A stretch of DNA of 64,000 nt, taken from Gibbula magus. Taxonomy: Eukaryota > Mollusca > Gastropoda > Trochida > Trochidae. Of the stretch, positions 23,066-34,566 are shown in pieces. The position numbers were made by a program, and so were the translations under genes. The notes under the pieces are model-generated. The model did not search any database. It saw only the letters and a list, made by a program, of their open reading frames with translations, and had not been told where the DNA came from. The stretch is taken from NCBI GenBank assembly GCA_936450465.1, contig OW388293.1, forward strand, positions 53,781,201 to 53,845,200, written 5' to 3'. Numbering within the stretch: position 1 is the stretch's first letter; every line of letters starts with the position of its first letter.

Positions 23066-24737
23066 TTGGCCAATTTGGTCACGCGAACCTCTTTAACGGC
23101 GAATCTGGAGTCCAACTTAAGGAAGGTAGCGGGAATTCGAAATGACCATTCGATAGACCACATTGTAATATACATCTCAGCCAAGTTTGGTTCTGAAATA
23201 TGCATTTTGAAGAAAGTTATCACGCTTGCTGTCAAGTATCGTGTTTCTCGCACTTAGAATAATTTCCATGTTTTTTGGCCAATTTGGTCACGCAAACCTC
23301 TTTAACGGCGAATCTGGAGTCCAACTTAAGGAAGGTAGCGGGAATTGGAAATGACCATTCAATAGATCACATTGTAATATACATCTCAGTCAAGTTTGGT
23401 TCTGAAATATGCATTTTGAAGAAAGTTATTATGCTTGCTGTCAAGTAGTGTGTTTCTCGCACTTAGAATAATTTCCATGTTTTTTGGCCAATTTGGTCAC
23501 GCGAACCTCTTTAACGGCGAATCTGGAGTCCAACTTAAGGAAGCTAGCGGGAATTGGATATGACCATTCGATAGATCACATTGTAATATACATCTTAGCC
23601 AAGTTTGGTTCTGAAATATGCATTTTGAAGAAAATTATCACGCTTGCGGTCAAGTATCGTGTTTCTCGCACTTAGAATAATTTCCATGTTTTTTGGCCAA
23701 TTTGGTCACGCGAACCTCTTTAACGGCGAATCTGGAGTCCAACTTAAGGAAGGTAGCGGGAATTCGAAATGACCATTCGATAGACCACATTGCAATATAC
23801 ATCTTAGCCAAGTTTGGTTCTGAAATATGCATTTTGAAGAAAGTTATCACGCTTGCTGTCAAGTATCGTGTTTCTCGCACTTAGAATAATTTCCATGTTT
23901 TTTGGCCAATTTGGTCACGCGAACCTCTTTAACGGCGAATCTGGAGTCCAACTTAAGGAAGGTAGCGGGAATTCGAAATGACCATTCGATAGACCACATT
24001 GGAATATACATCTTAGCCAAGTTTGGTTCTGAAATATGCATTTTGAAGAAAGTTATCACGCTTGCTGTCAAGTATCGTGTTTCTCGCACTTAGAATAATT
24101 TCCATGTTTTTTGGCCAATTTGGTCACGCGAACCTCTTTAACGGCGAATCTGGAGTCCAACTTAAGGAAGGTAGCGGGAATTGGAAATGACCATTCAATA
24201 GATCACATTGTAATATACATCTCAGTCAAGTTTGGTTCTGAAATATGAATTTTGAAGAAAGTTATTACGCTTGCTGTCAAGTAGTGTGTTTCTCGCACTT
24301 AGAATAATTTCCATGTTTTTTGGCCAATTTGGTCACGCGAACCTCTTTAACGGCGAATCTGGAGTCCAACTTAAGGAAGGTAGCGGGAATTGGATATGAC
24401 CATTCGATAGATCACATTGTAATATACATCTTAGCCAAGTTTGGTTCTGAAATATGCATTTTGAAGAAAATTATCACGCTTGCGGTCAAGTATCGTGTTT
24501 CTCGCACTTAGAATAATTTCCATGTTTTTTGGCCAATTTGGTCACGCGAACCTCTTTAACGGCGAATCTGGAGTCCAACTTAAGGAAGGTAGCGGGAATT
24601 CGAAATGACCATTCGATAGACCACATTGTAATATACATCTTAGCCAAGTTTGGTTCTGAAATATGCATTTTGAAGAAAGTTATCACGCTTGCTGTCAAGT
24701 ATCGTGTTTCTCGCACTTAGAATAATTTCCATGTTTT
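23066..24737 (+). repeat. 8-mer HOR (1672 bp), copy 2
   Basis: It repeats 21394-23065 with the same rare markers at +1672. The differences I noticed are in the fifth monomer: 'cattggaat' near 23998 against 'cattgtaat', and 'cacttag' against 'cactaag'. The monomer after this copy (24738) has 'gggcattgg' and does not continue the pattern, so there are exactly two copies. Confidence 0.92.
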
Positions 24738-25154
24738 TTGGCCAATTTGGTCACGCGAACCTCTTTAACGGCGAATCTGGAGTCCAACTTAAGGAAGGTA
24801 GCGGGCATTGGATATGACCATTCGATAGATCACATTGTAATATACATCTTAGCCTAGTTTGGTTCTGAAATATGCATTTTGAAGAAAGTTATCACGCTTG
24901 CTGTCAAGTATCGTGTTTCTCGCACTTAGAATAATTTCCATGTTTTTTGGCCAATTTGGTCTCGTGAACCTCATTAACGGCGAATCTGGAGTCCAACTTA
25001 AGGAAGGTAGCGGGAATTAGAAATGACCATTCGATAGATCACATTGTAATATACATCTCAGTCAAGTTTGGTTCTGAAATATGAATTTTGAAGAAAGTTA
25101 TTACGCTTGCTGTCAAGTAGTGTGTTTCTCGCACTTAGAATAATTTCCATGTTT
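24320..25154 (+). repeat. Four-monomer segment, copy 1 (offset 1880 to copy 2)
   Basis: B1 24320, B2 24529, 'gggcattgg' 24738 and 'ggtctcgtgaacctcatt' 24947. The same four-monomer order, including the rare 'ctcgtgaacctcatt', recurs at 26200. Private here: 'agcctagttt' and 'gaattagaaatg'. Its first two monomers overlap the end of the second 8-mer copy. Confidence 0.82.
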
Positions 25155-25156
25155 TT
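25152..25156 (+). other. 5-T tract, one-base contraction
   Basis: 'catgtttttggcc' has 5 T, the only T-tract shortening I found. It moves the phase by -1. The monomer that follows also has the private change 'aatgatcattcg'. Confidence 0.85.
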
Positions 25157-25572
25157 GGCCAATTTGGTCACGCGAACCTCTTTAACGGCGAATCTGGAGT
25201 CCAACTTAAGGAAGGTAGCGGGAATTCGAAATGATCATTCGATAGACCACATTGTAATATACATCTTAGCCAAGTTTGGTTCTGAAATATGAATTTTGAA
25301 GAAAGTTATTACGCTTGCTGTCAAGTATCGTGTTTCTCGCACTTAGAATAATTTCCATGTTTTTTGGCCAATTTGGTCACGCGAACCTCTTTAACGGCGA
25401 ATCTGGAGTCCAACTTAAGGAAGGTAGCGGGAATTGGAAATGACCATTCAATAGATCACATTGTAATATACATCTCAGTCAAGTTTGGTTCTGAAATATG
25501 AATTTTGAAGAAAGTTATTACGCTTGCTGTCAAGTAGTGTGTTTCTCGCACTTAGAATAATTTCCATGTTTT

Positions 25573-26199
25573 TTGGCCAATTTGGTCACGCGAACCTCTT
25601 TAACGGCGAATCTGGAGTCCAACTTAAGGAAGGTAGCACGAATTGGATATGACCATTCGATAGATCACATTGTAATATACATCTTAGCCAAGTTTGGTTC
25701 TGAAATATGCATTTTGAAGAAAATTATCACGCTTGCGGTCAAGTATCGTGTTTCTCGCACTTAGAATAATTTCCATGTTTTTTGGCCAATTTGGTCACGC
25801 GAACCTCTTTAACGGCGAATCTGGAGTCCAACTTAAGGAAGGTAGCGGGAATTCGAAATGACCATTCGATAGACCACATTGTAATATACATCTTAGCCAA
25901 GTTTGGTTCTGAAATATGCATTTTGAAGAAAGTTATCACGCTTGCTGTCAAGTATCGTGTTTCTCGCACTTAGAATAATTTCCATGTTTTTTGGCCAATT
26001 TGGTCACGCGAACCTCTTTAACGGCGAATCTGGAGTCCAACTTAAGGAAGGTAGCGGGAATTGGAAATGACCATTCAATAGATCACATTGTAATATACAT
26101 CTCAGTCAAGTTTGGTTCTGAAATATGAATTTTGAAGAAAGTTATTACGCTTGCTGTCAAGTAGTGTGTTTCTCGCACTTAGAATAATTTCCATGTTTT
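25573..26199 (+). repeat. B1-B2-B3 trimer
   Basis: B1 25573 (private 'gtagcacgaattgg'), B2 25782 and B3 25991 ('caatagatc', 'cagtcaag'). B1 and B2 follow again at 26200. This is the clearest 627-bp trimer of domain B, and it parallels the trimer step of domain A. Confidence 0.8.
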
Positions 26200-27035
26200 T
26201 TGGCCAATTTGGTCACGCGAACCTCTTTAACGGCGAATCTGGAGTCCAACTTAAGGAAGGTAGCGGGAATTGGATATGACCATTCGATAGATCACATTGT
26301 AATATACATCTTAGCCAAGTTTGGTTCTGAAATATGCATTTTGAAGAAAATTATCACGCTTGCGGTCAAGTATCGTGTTTCTCGCACTTAGAATAATTTC
26401 CATGTTTTTTGGCCAATTTGGTCACGCGAACCTCTTTAACGGCGAATCTGGAGTCCAACTTAAGGAAGGTAGCGGGAATTCGAAATGACCATTCGATAGA
26501 CCACATTGTAATATACATCTTAGCCAAGTTTGGTTCTGAAATATGCATTTTGAAGAAAGTTATCACGCTTGCTGTCAAGTATCGTGTTTCTCGCACTTAG
26601 AATAATTTCCATGTTTTTTGGCCAATTTGGTCACGCGAACCTCTTTAACGGCGAATCTGGAGTCCAACTTAAGGAAGGTAGCGGGCATTGGATATGACCA
26701 TTCGATAGATCACATTGTAATATACATCTTAGCCAAGTTTGGTTCTGAATATGCATTTTGAAGAAAGTTATCACGCTTGCTGTCAAGTATCGTGTTTCTC
26801 GCACTTAGAATAATTTCCATGTTTTTTGGCCAATTTGGTCTCGTGAACCTCATTAACGGCGAATCTGGAGTCCAACTTAAGGAAGGTAGCGGGAATTGGA
26901 AATGACCATTCAATAGATCACATTGTAATATACATCTCAGCCAAGTTTGGTTCTGAAATATGAATTTTGAAGAAAGTTATTACGCTTGCTGTCAAGTAGT
27001 GTGTTTCTCGCACTTAGAATAATTTCCATGTTTTT
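26200..27035 (+). repeat. Four-monomer segment, copy 2
   Basis: It matches 24320-25154 in monomer order, including 'gggcattgg' and 'ctcgtgaacctcatt'. A private one-base deletion ('gttctgaatatgc') lies at about 26747-26751. Confidence 0.82.
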
Positions 27036-27244
27036 TGGCCAATTTGGTCACGCGAACCTCTTTAACGGCGAATCTGGAGTCCAACTTAAGGAAGGTAGCG
27101 GGAATTGGAAATGACCATTCGATAGATCACATTGTAATATACATCTCAGCCAAGTTTGGTTCTGAAATATGCATTTTGAAGAAAGTTATTACGCTTGCTG
27201 TCAAGTAGTGTGTTTCTCGCACTTAGAATAATTTCCATGTTTTT

Positions 27245-29754
27245 TTGGCTAATTTGGTCACCCGAACCTCTTTAACGGCGAATCTGGAGTCCAAATTAAG
27301 GAAGGTAGCGGGAATTGGAAATGACCATTCGATAGATCACATTGTAATATACATCTCAGCCAAGTTTGGTTCTGAAATATGAATTTTGAAGGAAGTAATT
27401 ACGTTTGCAGTCAAGTAGTGTGTTTCTCGCACTTAGAATAATTTCCATGTTTTTTGGCCAATTTGGTCACGGGAACCTCATTAACGGCGCATCTAGAGTC
27501 CAACTTAAGGAAGGTAGCGGGAATTGGATATGACCATTCGATAGATCACATTGTAATATACATCTTAGCCAAGTTTGGTTCTGAAATATGCATTTTGAAG
27601 AAAATTATCACGCTTGCGGTCAAGTATCGTGTTTCTCGCACTTAGAATAATTTCCATGTTTTTTGGCCAATTTGGTCACGCGAACCTCTTTAACGGCGAA
27701 TCTGGAGTCCAACTTAAGGAAGGTAGCGGGAATTCGAAATGACCATTCGATAGACCACATTGTAATATACATCTTAGCCAAGTTTGGTTCTGAAATATGC
27801 ATTTTGAAGAAAGTTATCACGCTTGCTGTCAAGTATCGTGTTTCTCGCACTTAGAATAATTTCCATGTTTTTTGGCCAATTTGGTCACGCGAACCTCTTT
27901 AACGGCGAATCTGGAGTCCATCTTAAGGAAGGTAGCGGGAATTGGAAATGACCATTCAATAGATCACATTGTAATATACATCTCAGTCAAGTTTGGTTCT
28001 GAAATATGAATTTTGAAGAAAGTTATTACGCTTGCTGTCAAGTAGTGTGTTTCTCGCACTTAGAATAATTTCCATGTTTTTTGGCCAATTTGGTCACGCG
28101 AACCTCTTTAACGGCGAATCTGGAGTCCAACTTAAGGAAGGTAGCGGGAATTGGAAATGACCATTCGATAGATCACATTGTAATATACATCTCAGCCAAG
28201 TTTGGTTCTGAAATATGCATTTTGAAGAAAGTTATTACGCTTGCTGTCAAGTAGTGTGTTTCTCGCCTCTTAGAATAATTTCCATGTTTTTTTGGCTAAT
28301 TTGGTCACGCGAACCTCTTTAACGGCGAATCTGGAGTCCAACTTAAGGAAGGTAGCGGGAATTGGATATAACCATTCGATAGATCACATTGTAATATACA
28401 TCTTAGCCAAGTTTGGTTCTTAAATATTCATTTTGAAGAAGGTTATCACGCTTGCTGTCAAATATCGTGTTTCTCGCACTTAGAATAATTTCCATGTTTT
28501 TTGGCCAATTTGGTCACGCGAACCTCTTTAACGGCGAATCTGGAGTCCAACTTAAGGAAGGTAGCGGGCATTGGATATGACCATTCGATGGATCACATTG
28601 TAATATACATCTTAGCCAAGTTTGGTTCTGAAATATGCATTTTGAAGAAAGTTATCACGCTTGCTGTCAAGTATCGTGTTTCTCGCACTTAGAATAATTT
28701 CCATGTTTTTTGGCCAATTTGGTCTCGGGAACCTCATTAACGGCGAATCTGGAGTCCAACTTAAGGAAGGTAGCGGGAATTCGAAATGACCATTCAATAG
28801 ATCACATTGTAATATACATCTCAGCCAAGTTTGGTTCTGAAATATGAATTTTGAAGAAAGTTACCACGCTTGCTGTCAAGTAGTGTGTTTCTCGCACTTA
28901 GAATAATTTCCATGTTTTTTGGCCAATTTGGTCACGCGAACCTCTTTAACGGCGAATCTGGAGTCCAACTTAAGGAAGGTAGCGGGAATTGGAAATGACC
29001 ATTCGATAGATCACATTGTAATATACATCTCAGCCAAGTTTGGTTCTGAAATATGCATTTTGAAGAAAGTTATTACGCTTGCTGTCAAGGGTCGTGTTTC
29101 TCGCACTTAGAATAATTTCCATGTTTTTTGGCCAATTTGGTCACGCGAACCTCTTTAACGGCGAATCTGGAGTCCAAATTAAGGAAGGTAGCGGGAATTG
29201 GAAATGACCATTCGATAGATCACATTGTAATATACATCTCAGCCAAGTTTGGTTCTGAAATATGAATTTTGAAGGAAGTAATTACGTTTGCAGTCAAGTA
29301 GTGTGTTTCTCGCACTTAGAATAATTTCCATGTTTTTTGGCCAATTTGGTCACGGGAACCTCATTAACGGCGCATCTAGAGTTTAACTTAAGGAAGGTAG
29401 CGGGAATTGGATATGACCATTCGATAGATCACATTGTAATATACATCTTAGCCAAGTTTGGTTCTGAAATATGCATTTTGAAGAAAATTATCACGCTTGC
29501 GGTCAAGTATCGTGTTGCTCGCACTTAGTATAATTTCCATGTTTTTTGGCCAATTTGGTCACGCGAACCTCTTTAACGGCGAATCTGGAGTCCAACTTAA
29601 GGAAGGTAGCGGGAATTCGAAATGACCATTCAATAGATCACATTGTAATATACATCTCAGCCAAGTTTGGTTCTGAAATATGCATTTTGAAGAAAGTTAT
29701 TACGCTTGCTGTCAAGTAGTGTGTTTCTCGCACTTAGAATAATTTCCATGTTTT
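27245..29754 (+). repeat. Twelve-monomer segment, copy 1 (offset 13808 to copy 2)
   Basis: Rare markers shared with 41053-43562: 'cacccgaacc' (27259 and 41067), 'ccatcttaagg' (monomers 27872 and 41680), 'ctcgcctcttag' (28263 and 42071), 'ttcttaaatattcat', 'cgatggatc' and 'ggtctcgggaacctcatt'. Differences seen: the monomer at 29128 has 'ccaaatt' and 'gaattgg' where its partner at 42936 has 'ccaactt' and 'gaattcg'; 'gagtttaac' at 29337 is private to this copy. Confidence 0.88.
28263..28274 (+). other. One-base insertion marker 'ctcgcctcttag'
   Basis: The usual 'ctcgcacttag' is replaced by a form one base longer. It is found at only three places, about 28263, 42071 and 44164, always in the same monomer context, so it marks descent of these three segments from one ancestor. 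Confidence 0.88.
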
Positions 29755-32400
29755 TTTGGCTAATTTGGTCACGCGAACCTCTTTAACGGCGAATCTGGAG
29801 TCCAAATTAAGGAAGGTAGCGGGAATTGGATATGACCATTCGATAGATCACATTGTAATATACATCTCAGCCAAGTTTGGTTCTGAAATATGCATTTTGA
29901 AGAAAGTTATTACGCTTGCTGTCAAGTAGTGTGTTTCTCGCACTTAGAATAATTTCCATGTTTTTTTGGCTAATTTGGTCACGCGAACCTCTTTAACGGC
30001 GAATCTGGAGTCCAAATAAAGGAAGGTAGCGGGAATTGGATATGACCATTCGATAGATCACATTGTAATATACATCTTAGCCAAGTTTGGTTCTGAAATA
30101 TGCATTTTGAAGAAAGTTATTACGCTTGCTGTCAAATATCGTGTTTCTCGCACTTAGAATAATTTCCATGTTTTTTGGCCAATTTGGTCACGCGAACCTC
30201 TTTAACGGCGAATCTGGAGTCCAACTTAAGGAAGGTAGCGGGCATTGGATATGACCATTCGATACATCACATTGTAATATACATCTTAGCCAAGTTTGGT
30301 TCTGAAATATGCATTTTGAAGAAAGTTATCACGCTTGCCGTCAAGTATCGTGTTTCTCGCACTTAGAATAATTTATATTTTTTTTGGCCAATTTGGTCAC
30401 GCGAACCTCTTTAACGGCGAATCTGGAGTCCAACTTAAGGAAGGTAGCGGGAATTGGAAATGACCATTCGATAGATCACATTGTAATATACATCTCAGCC
30501 AAGTTTGGTTCTGAAATATGAATTTTGAAGAAAGTTATTACGCATGCTGTCAAGTAGTGTGTTTCTCGCACTTAGAATAATTTCCATGTTTTTTGGCCAA
30601 TTTGGTCACGCGAACCTCTTTAACGGCGAATCTGGAGTCCAACTTAAGGAAGGTAGCGGGAATTCGAAATGACCATTCGATAGACCACATTGTAATATAC
30701 ATCTCAGCCAAGTTTGGTTCTGAAATATGCATTTTGAAGAAAGTTATCACGCTTGCTGTCAAGTATCGTGTTTCTCGCACTTAGAATAATTTCCATGTTT
30801 TTTGGCCAATTTGGTCACGCGAAACTCTTTAACGGCGAATCTGGAGTCCAACTTAAGGAAGGTAGCGGGAATTGGAAATGACCATTCGATAGATCACATT
30901 GTAATATACATCTCAGCTAAGTTTGGTTCTGAAATATGCATTTTGAAGAAAGTTATTACGCTTGCTGTCAAGTAGTGTGTTTCTCGCACTTAGAATAATT
31001 TCCATGTTTTTTGGCCAATTTGGTCACGGGAACCTCATTAACGGCGCATCTAGAGTCCAACTTAAGGAAGGTAGCGGGAATTGGAAATGACCATTCGATA
31101 TATCACATTGTAATATACATCTTAGCCAAGTTTGGTTCTGAAATATGCATTTTGAAGAAAATTATCACGCTTGCTGTCAAGTATCGTGTTTCTCGCACTT
31201 AGAATAATTTCCATGTTTTTTGGCCAATTTGGTCACGCGAACCTCTTTAACGGCGAATCTGGAGTCCAACTTAAGGAAGGTAGCGGGAATTCGAAATGAC
31301 CATTCGATAGACCACATTGTAATATACATCTTAGCCAAGTTTGGTTCTGAAATATGCATTTTGAAGAAAGTTATCACGCTTGTTGTCAAGTATCGTGTTT
31401 CTCGCACTTAGAATAATTTCCATGTTTTTTGGCCAATTTGGTCACGCGAACCTCTTTAACGGCGAATCTGGAGTCCAAATTAAGGAAGGTAGCGGGAATT
31501 GGATATGACCATTCGATAGATCACATTGTAATATACATCTTAGCCAAGTTTGGTTCTGAAATATGCATTTTGAAGAAAGTTATCACGCTTGCTGTCAAAT
31601 ATCGTGTTTCTCGCACTTAGAATAATTTCCATGTTTTTTGGCCAATTTGGTCACGCGAACCTCTTTAACGGCGAATCTGGAGTCCAACTTAAGAAAGGTA
31701 GCGGGAATTGGAAATGACCATTCAATAGATCACATTGTAATATACATCTCAGCCAAGTTTGGTTCTGAAATATGAATTTTGAAGGAAGTAATTACGTTTG
31801 CAGTCAAGTAGTGTGTTTCTCGCACTTAGAATAATTTCCATGTTTTTTGGCCAATTTGGTCACGGGAACCTCATTAACGGCGCATCTAGAGTCCAACTTA
31901 AGGAAGGTAGCGGGAATTGGATATGACCATTCGTTAGATCACATTGTAATATACATCTTAGCCAAGTTTGGTTCTGAAATATGCATTTTGAAGAAAATTA
32001 TCACGCTTGCGGTCAAGTATCGTGTTGCTCGCACTTAGAATAATTTCCATGTTTTTTGGCCAATTTGGTCACGCGAACCTCTTTAACGGCGAATCTGGAG
32101 TCCAAATTAAGGAAGGTAGCGGGAATTGGATATGACCATTCGATAGATCACATTGTAATATACATCTCAGCCAAGTTTGGTTCTGAAATATGCATTTTGA
32201 AGAAAGTTATTACGCTTGCTGTCAAGTAGTGTGTTTCTCGCACTTAGAATAATTCCATGTTTTTTTGGCTAATTTGGTCACGCGAACCTCTTTAACGGCG
32301 AATCTGGAGTCCAAATTAAGGAAGGTAGCGGGAATTGGATATGACCATTCGATAGATCACATTGTAATATACATCTTAGCCAAGTTTGGTTCTGAAATAT
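29337..32400 (+). repeat. Fifteen-monomer segment, copy 1 of 3
   Basis: It begins with C1 29337 followed by 'cacttagtataattt'. Further markers: 'ccaaataaagg' near 30013, 'cgatacatc' near 30261, the T8 monomer near 30374, 'acgcatgctg' near 30541, 'cagctaag' near 30914 and 'cttaagaaagg' near 31688. All recur at +5230. Private changes here: 'gagtttaac', 'gcgaaactc' near 30831, and one T missing ('aataattcc') near 32250. Confidence 0.88.
30372..30387 (+). other. First T8 tract variant ('atttatatttttttt')
   Basis: 'aatttccatg' plus T6 is replaced by 'aatttata' plus T8, with no change in monomer length. It is rare in domain C (also near 35602, 38949, 40831, 48363 and 50872) and becomes common after about 51.5 kb. 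It is the longest homopolymer type in the window. Confidence 0.88.
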
Positions 32401-34566
32401 GCATTTTGAAGAAAATTATCACGCTTGCGGTCAAGTATCGTGTTGCTCGCACTTAGAATAATTTCCATGTTTTTTGGCCAATTTGGTCACGCGAACCTCT
32501 TTAACGGCGAATCTGGAGTCCAACTTAAGGAAGGTAGCGGGAATTGGATATGACCATTCGATAGATCACATTGTAATATACATCTCAGCCAAGTTTGGTT
32601 CTGAAATATGCATTTTGAAGAAAGTTATCACGCTTGTTGTCAAGTATCGTGTTTCTCGCACTTAGAATAATTTCCATGTTTTTTGGCCAATTTGGTCACG
32701 CGAACCTCTTTAACGGCGAATCTGGAGTCCAAATTAAGGAAGGTAGCGGGAATTGGATATGACCATTCGATAGATCACATTGTAATATACATCTTAGCCA
32801 AGTTTGGTTCTGAAATATGCATTTTGAAGAAAGTTATCACGCTTGCTGTCAAATATCGTGTTTCTCGCACTTAGAATAATTTCCATGTTTTTTGGCCAAT
32901 TTGGTCACGCGAACCTCTTTAACGGCGAATCTGGAGTCCAACTTAAGAAAGGTAGCGGGAATTGGAAATGACCATTCAATAGATCACATTGTAATATACA
33001 TCTCAGCCAAGTTTGGTTCTGAAATATGAATTTTGAAGGAAGTAATTACGTTTGCAGTCAAGTAGTGTGTTTCTCGCACTTAGAATAATTTCCATGTTTT
33101 TTGGCCAATTTGGTCACGGGAACCTCATTAACGGCGCATCTAGAGTCCAACTTAAGGAAGGTAGCGGGAATTGGATATGACCATTCGATAGATCACATTG
33201 TAATATACATCTTAGCCAAGTTTGGTTCTGAAATATGCATTTTGAAGAAAATTATCACGCTTGCGGTCAAGTATCGTGTTGCTCGCACTTAGAATAATTT
33301 CCATGTTTTTTGGCCAATTTGGTCACGCGAACCTCTTTAACGGCGAATCTGGAGTCCAAATTAAGGAAGGTAGCGGGAATTGGATATGACCATTCGATAG
33401 ATCACATTGTAATATACATCTCAGCCAAGTTTGGTTCTGAAATATGCATTTTGAAGAAAGTTATTACGCTTGCTGTCAAGTAGTGTGTTTCTCGCACTTA
33501 GAATAATTTCCATGTTTTTTTGGCTAATTTGGTCACGCGAACCTCTTTAACGGCGAATCTGGAGTCCAAATTAAGGAAGGTAGCGGGAATTGGATATGAC
33601 CATTCGATAGATCACATTGTAATATACATCTTAGCCAAGTTTGGTTCTGAAATATGCATTTTGAAGAAAATTATCACGCTTGCGGTCAAGTATCGTGTTG
33701 CTCGCACTTAGAATAATTTCCATGTTTTTTGGCCAATTTGGTCACGCGAACCTCTTTAACGGCGAATCTGGAGTCCAAATTAAGGAAGGTAGCGGGAATT
33801 GGATATGACCATTCGATAGATCACATTGTAATATACATCTCAGCCAAGTTTGGTTCTGAAATATGCATTTTGAAGAAAGTTATTACGCTTGCTGTCAAGT
33901 AGTGTGTTTCTCGCACTTAGAATAATTTCCATGTTTTTTTGGCTAATTTGGTCACGCGAACCTCTTTAACGGCGAATCTGGAGTCCAACTTAAGGAAGGT
34001 AGCGGGAATTGGATATGACCATTCGATAGATCACATTGTAATACACATCTTAGCCAAGTTTGGTTCTGAAATATGCATTTTGAAGAAAGTTATTACGCTT
34101 GCTGTCTAATATCGTGTTTCTCGCACTTAGAATAATTTCCATGTTTTTTGGCCAATTTGGTCACGCGAACCTCTTTAACGGCGAATCTGGAGTCCAACTT
34201 AAGGAAGGTAGCGGGAATTGGATATGACCATTCGATAGATCACATTGTAATATACATCTCAGCCAAGTTTGGTTCTGAAATATGCATTTTGAAGAAAGTT
34301 ATTACGCTTGCTGTCAAGTAGTGTGTTTCTCGCACTTAGAATAATTTCCATGTTTTTTTGGCTAATTTGGTCACGCGAACCTCTTTAACGGCGAATCTGG
34401 AGTCCAAATTAAGGAAGGTAGCGGGAATTGGATATGACCATTCGATAGATCACATTGTAATATACATCTTAGCCAAGTTTGGTTCTGAAATATGCATTTT
34501 GAAGAAAGTTATTACGCTTGCTGTCAAATATCGTGTTTCTCGCACTTAGAATAATTTCCATGTTTT

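Larger units (their letters stand above)
12401..27244 (+). repeat. Domain B: B1-B2 based array with 7-T length variants
   Basis: B1 has 'ggatatgacc' and 'gaaaattatcacgcttgcgg'; B2, always next, has 'gaattcg', 'gatagaccac' and 'tatcgtg'. B1 starts: 12401, 16166, 18467, 19512, 20139, 21185, 21812, 22648, 23484, 24320, 25573 and 26200. In the first six, B1 reads 'tatcgcg'; from 21812 onward it reads 'tatcgtg', an ordered change along the array. A frequent third monomer, B3, has 'caatagatc' with 'cagtcaag'. Monomers of 210 bp appear for the first time here. No regular HOR spans the whole domain. Confidence 0.82.

Noticed and set aside
21394..24737. Assembly duplication as the source of near-identical blocks (also 13656-14491, 41680-45866, 50885-52138, 60499-64000)
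   Set aside because: Not excluded, but most pairs carry at least one private difference, and junctions lie in monomer register, as expected from biology. The 60499-64000 pair shows no difference and is the one most in need of read-level checking.
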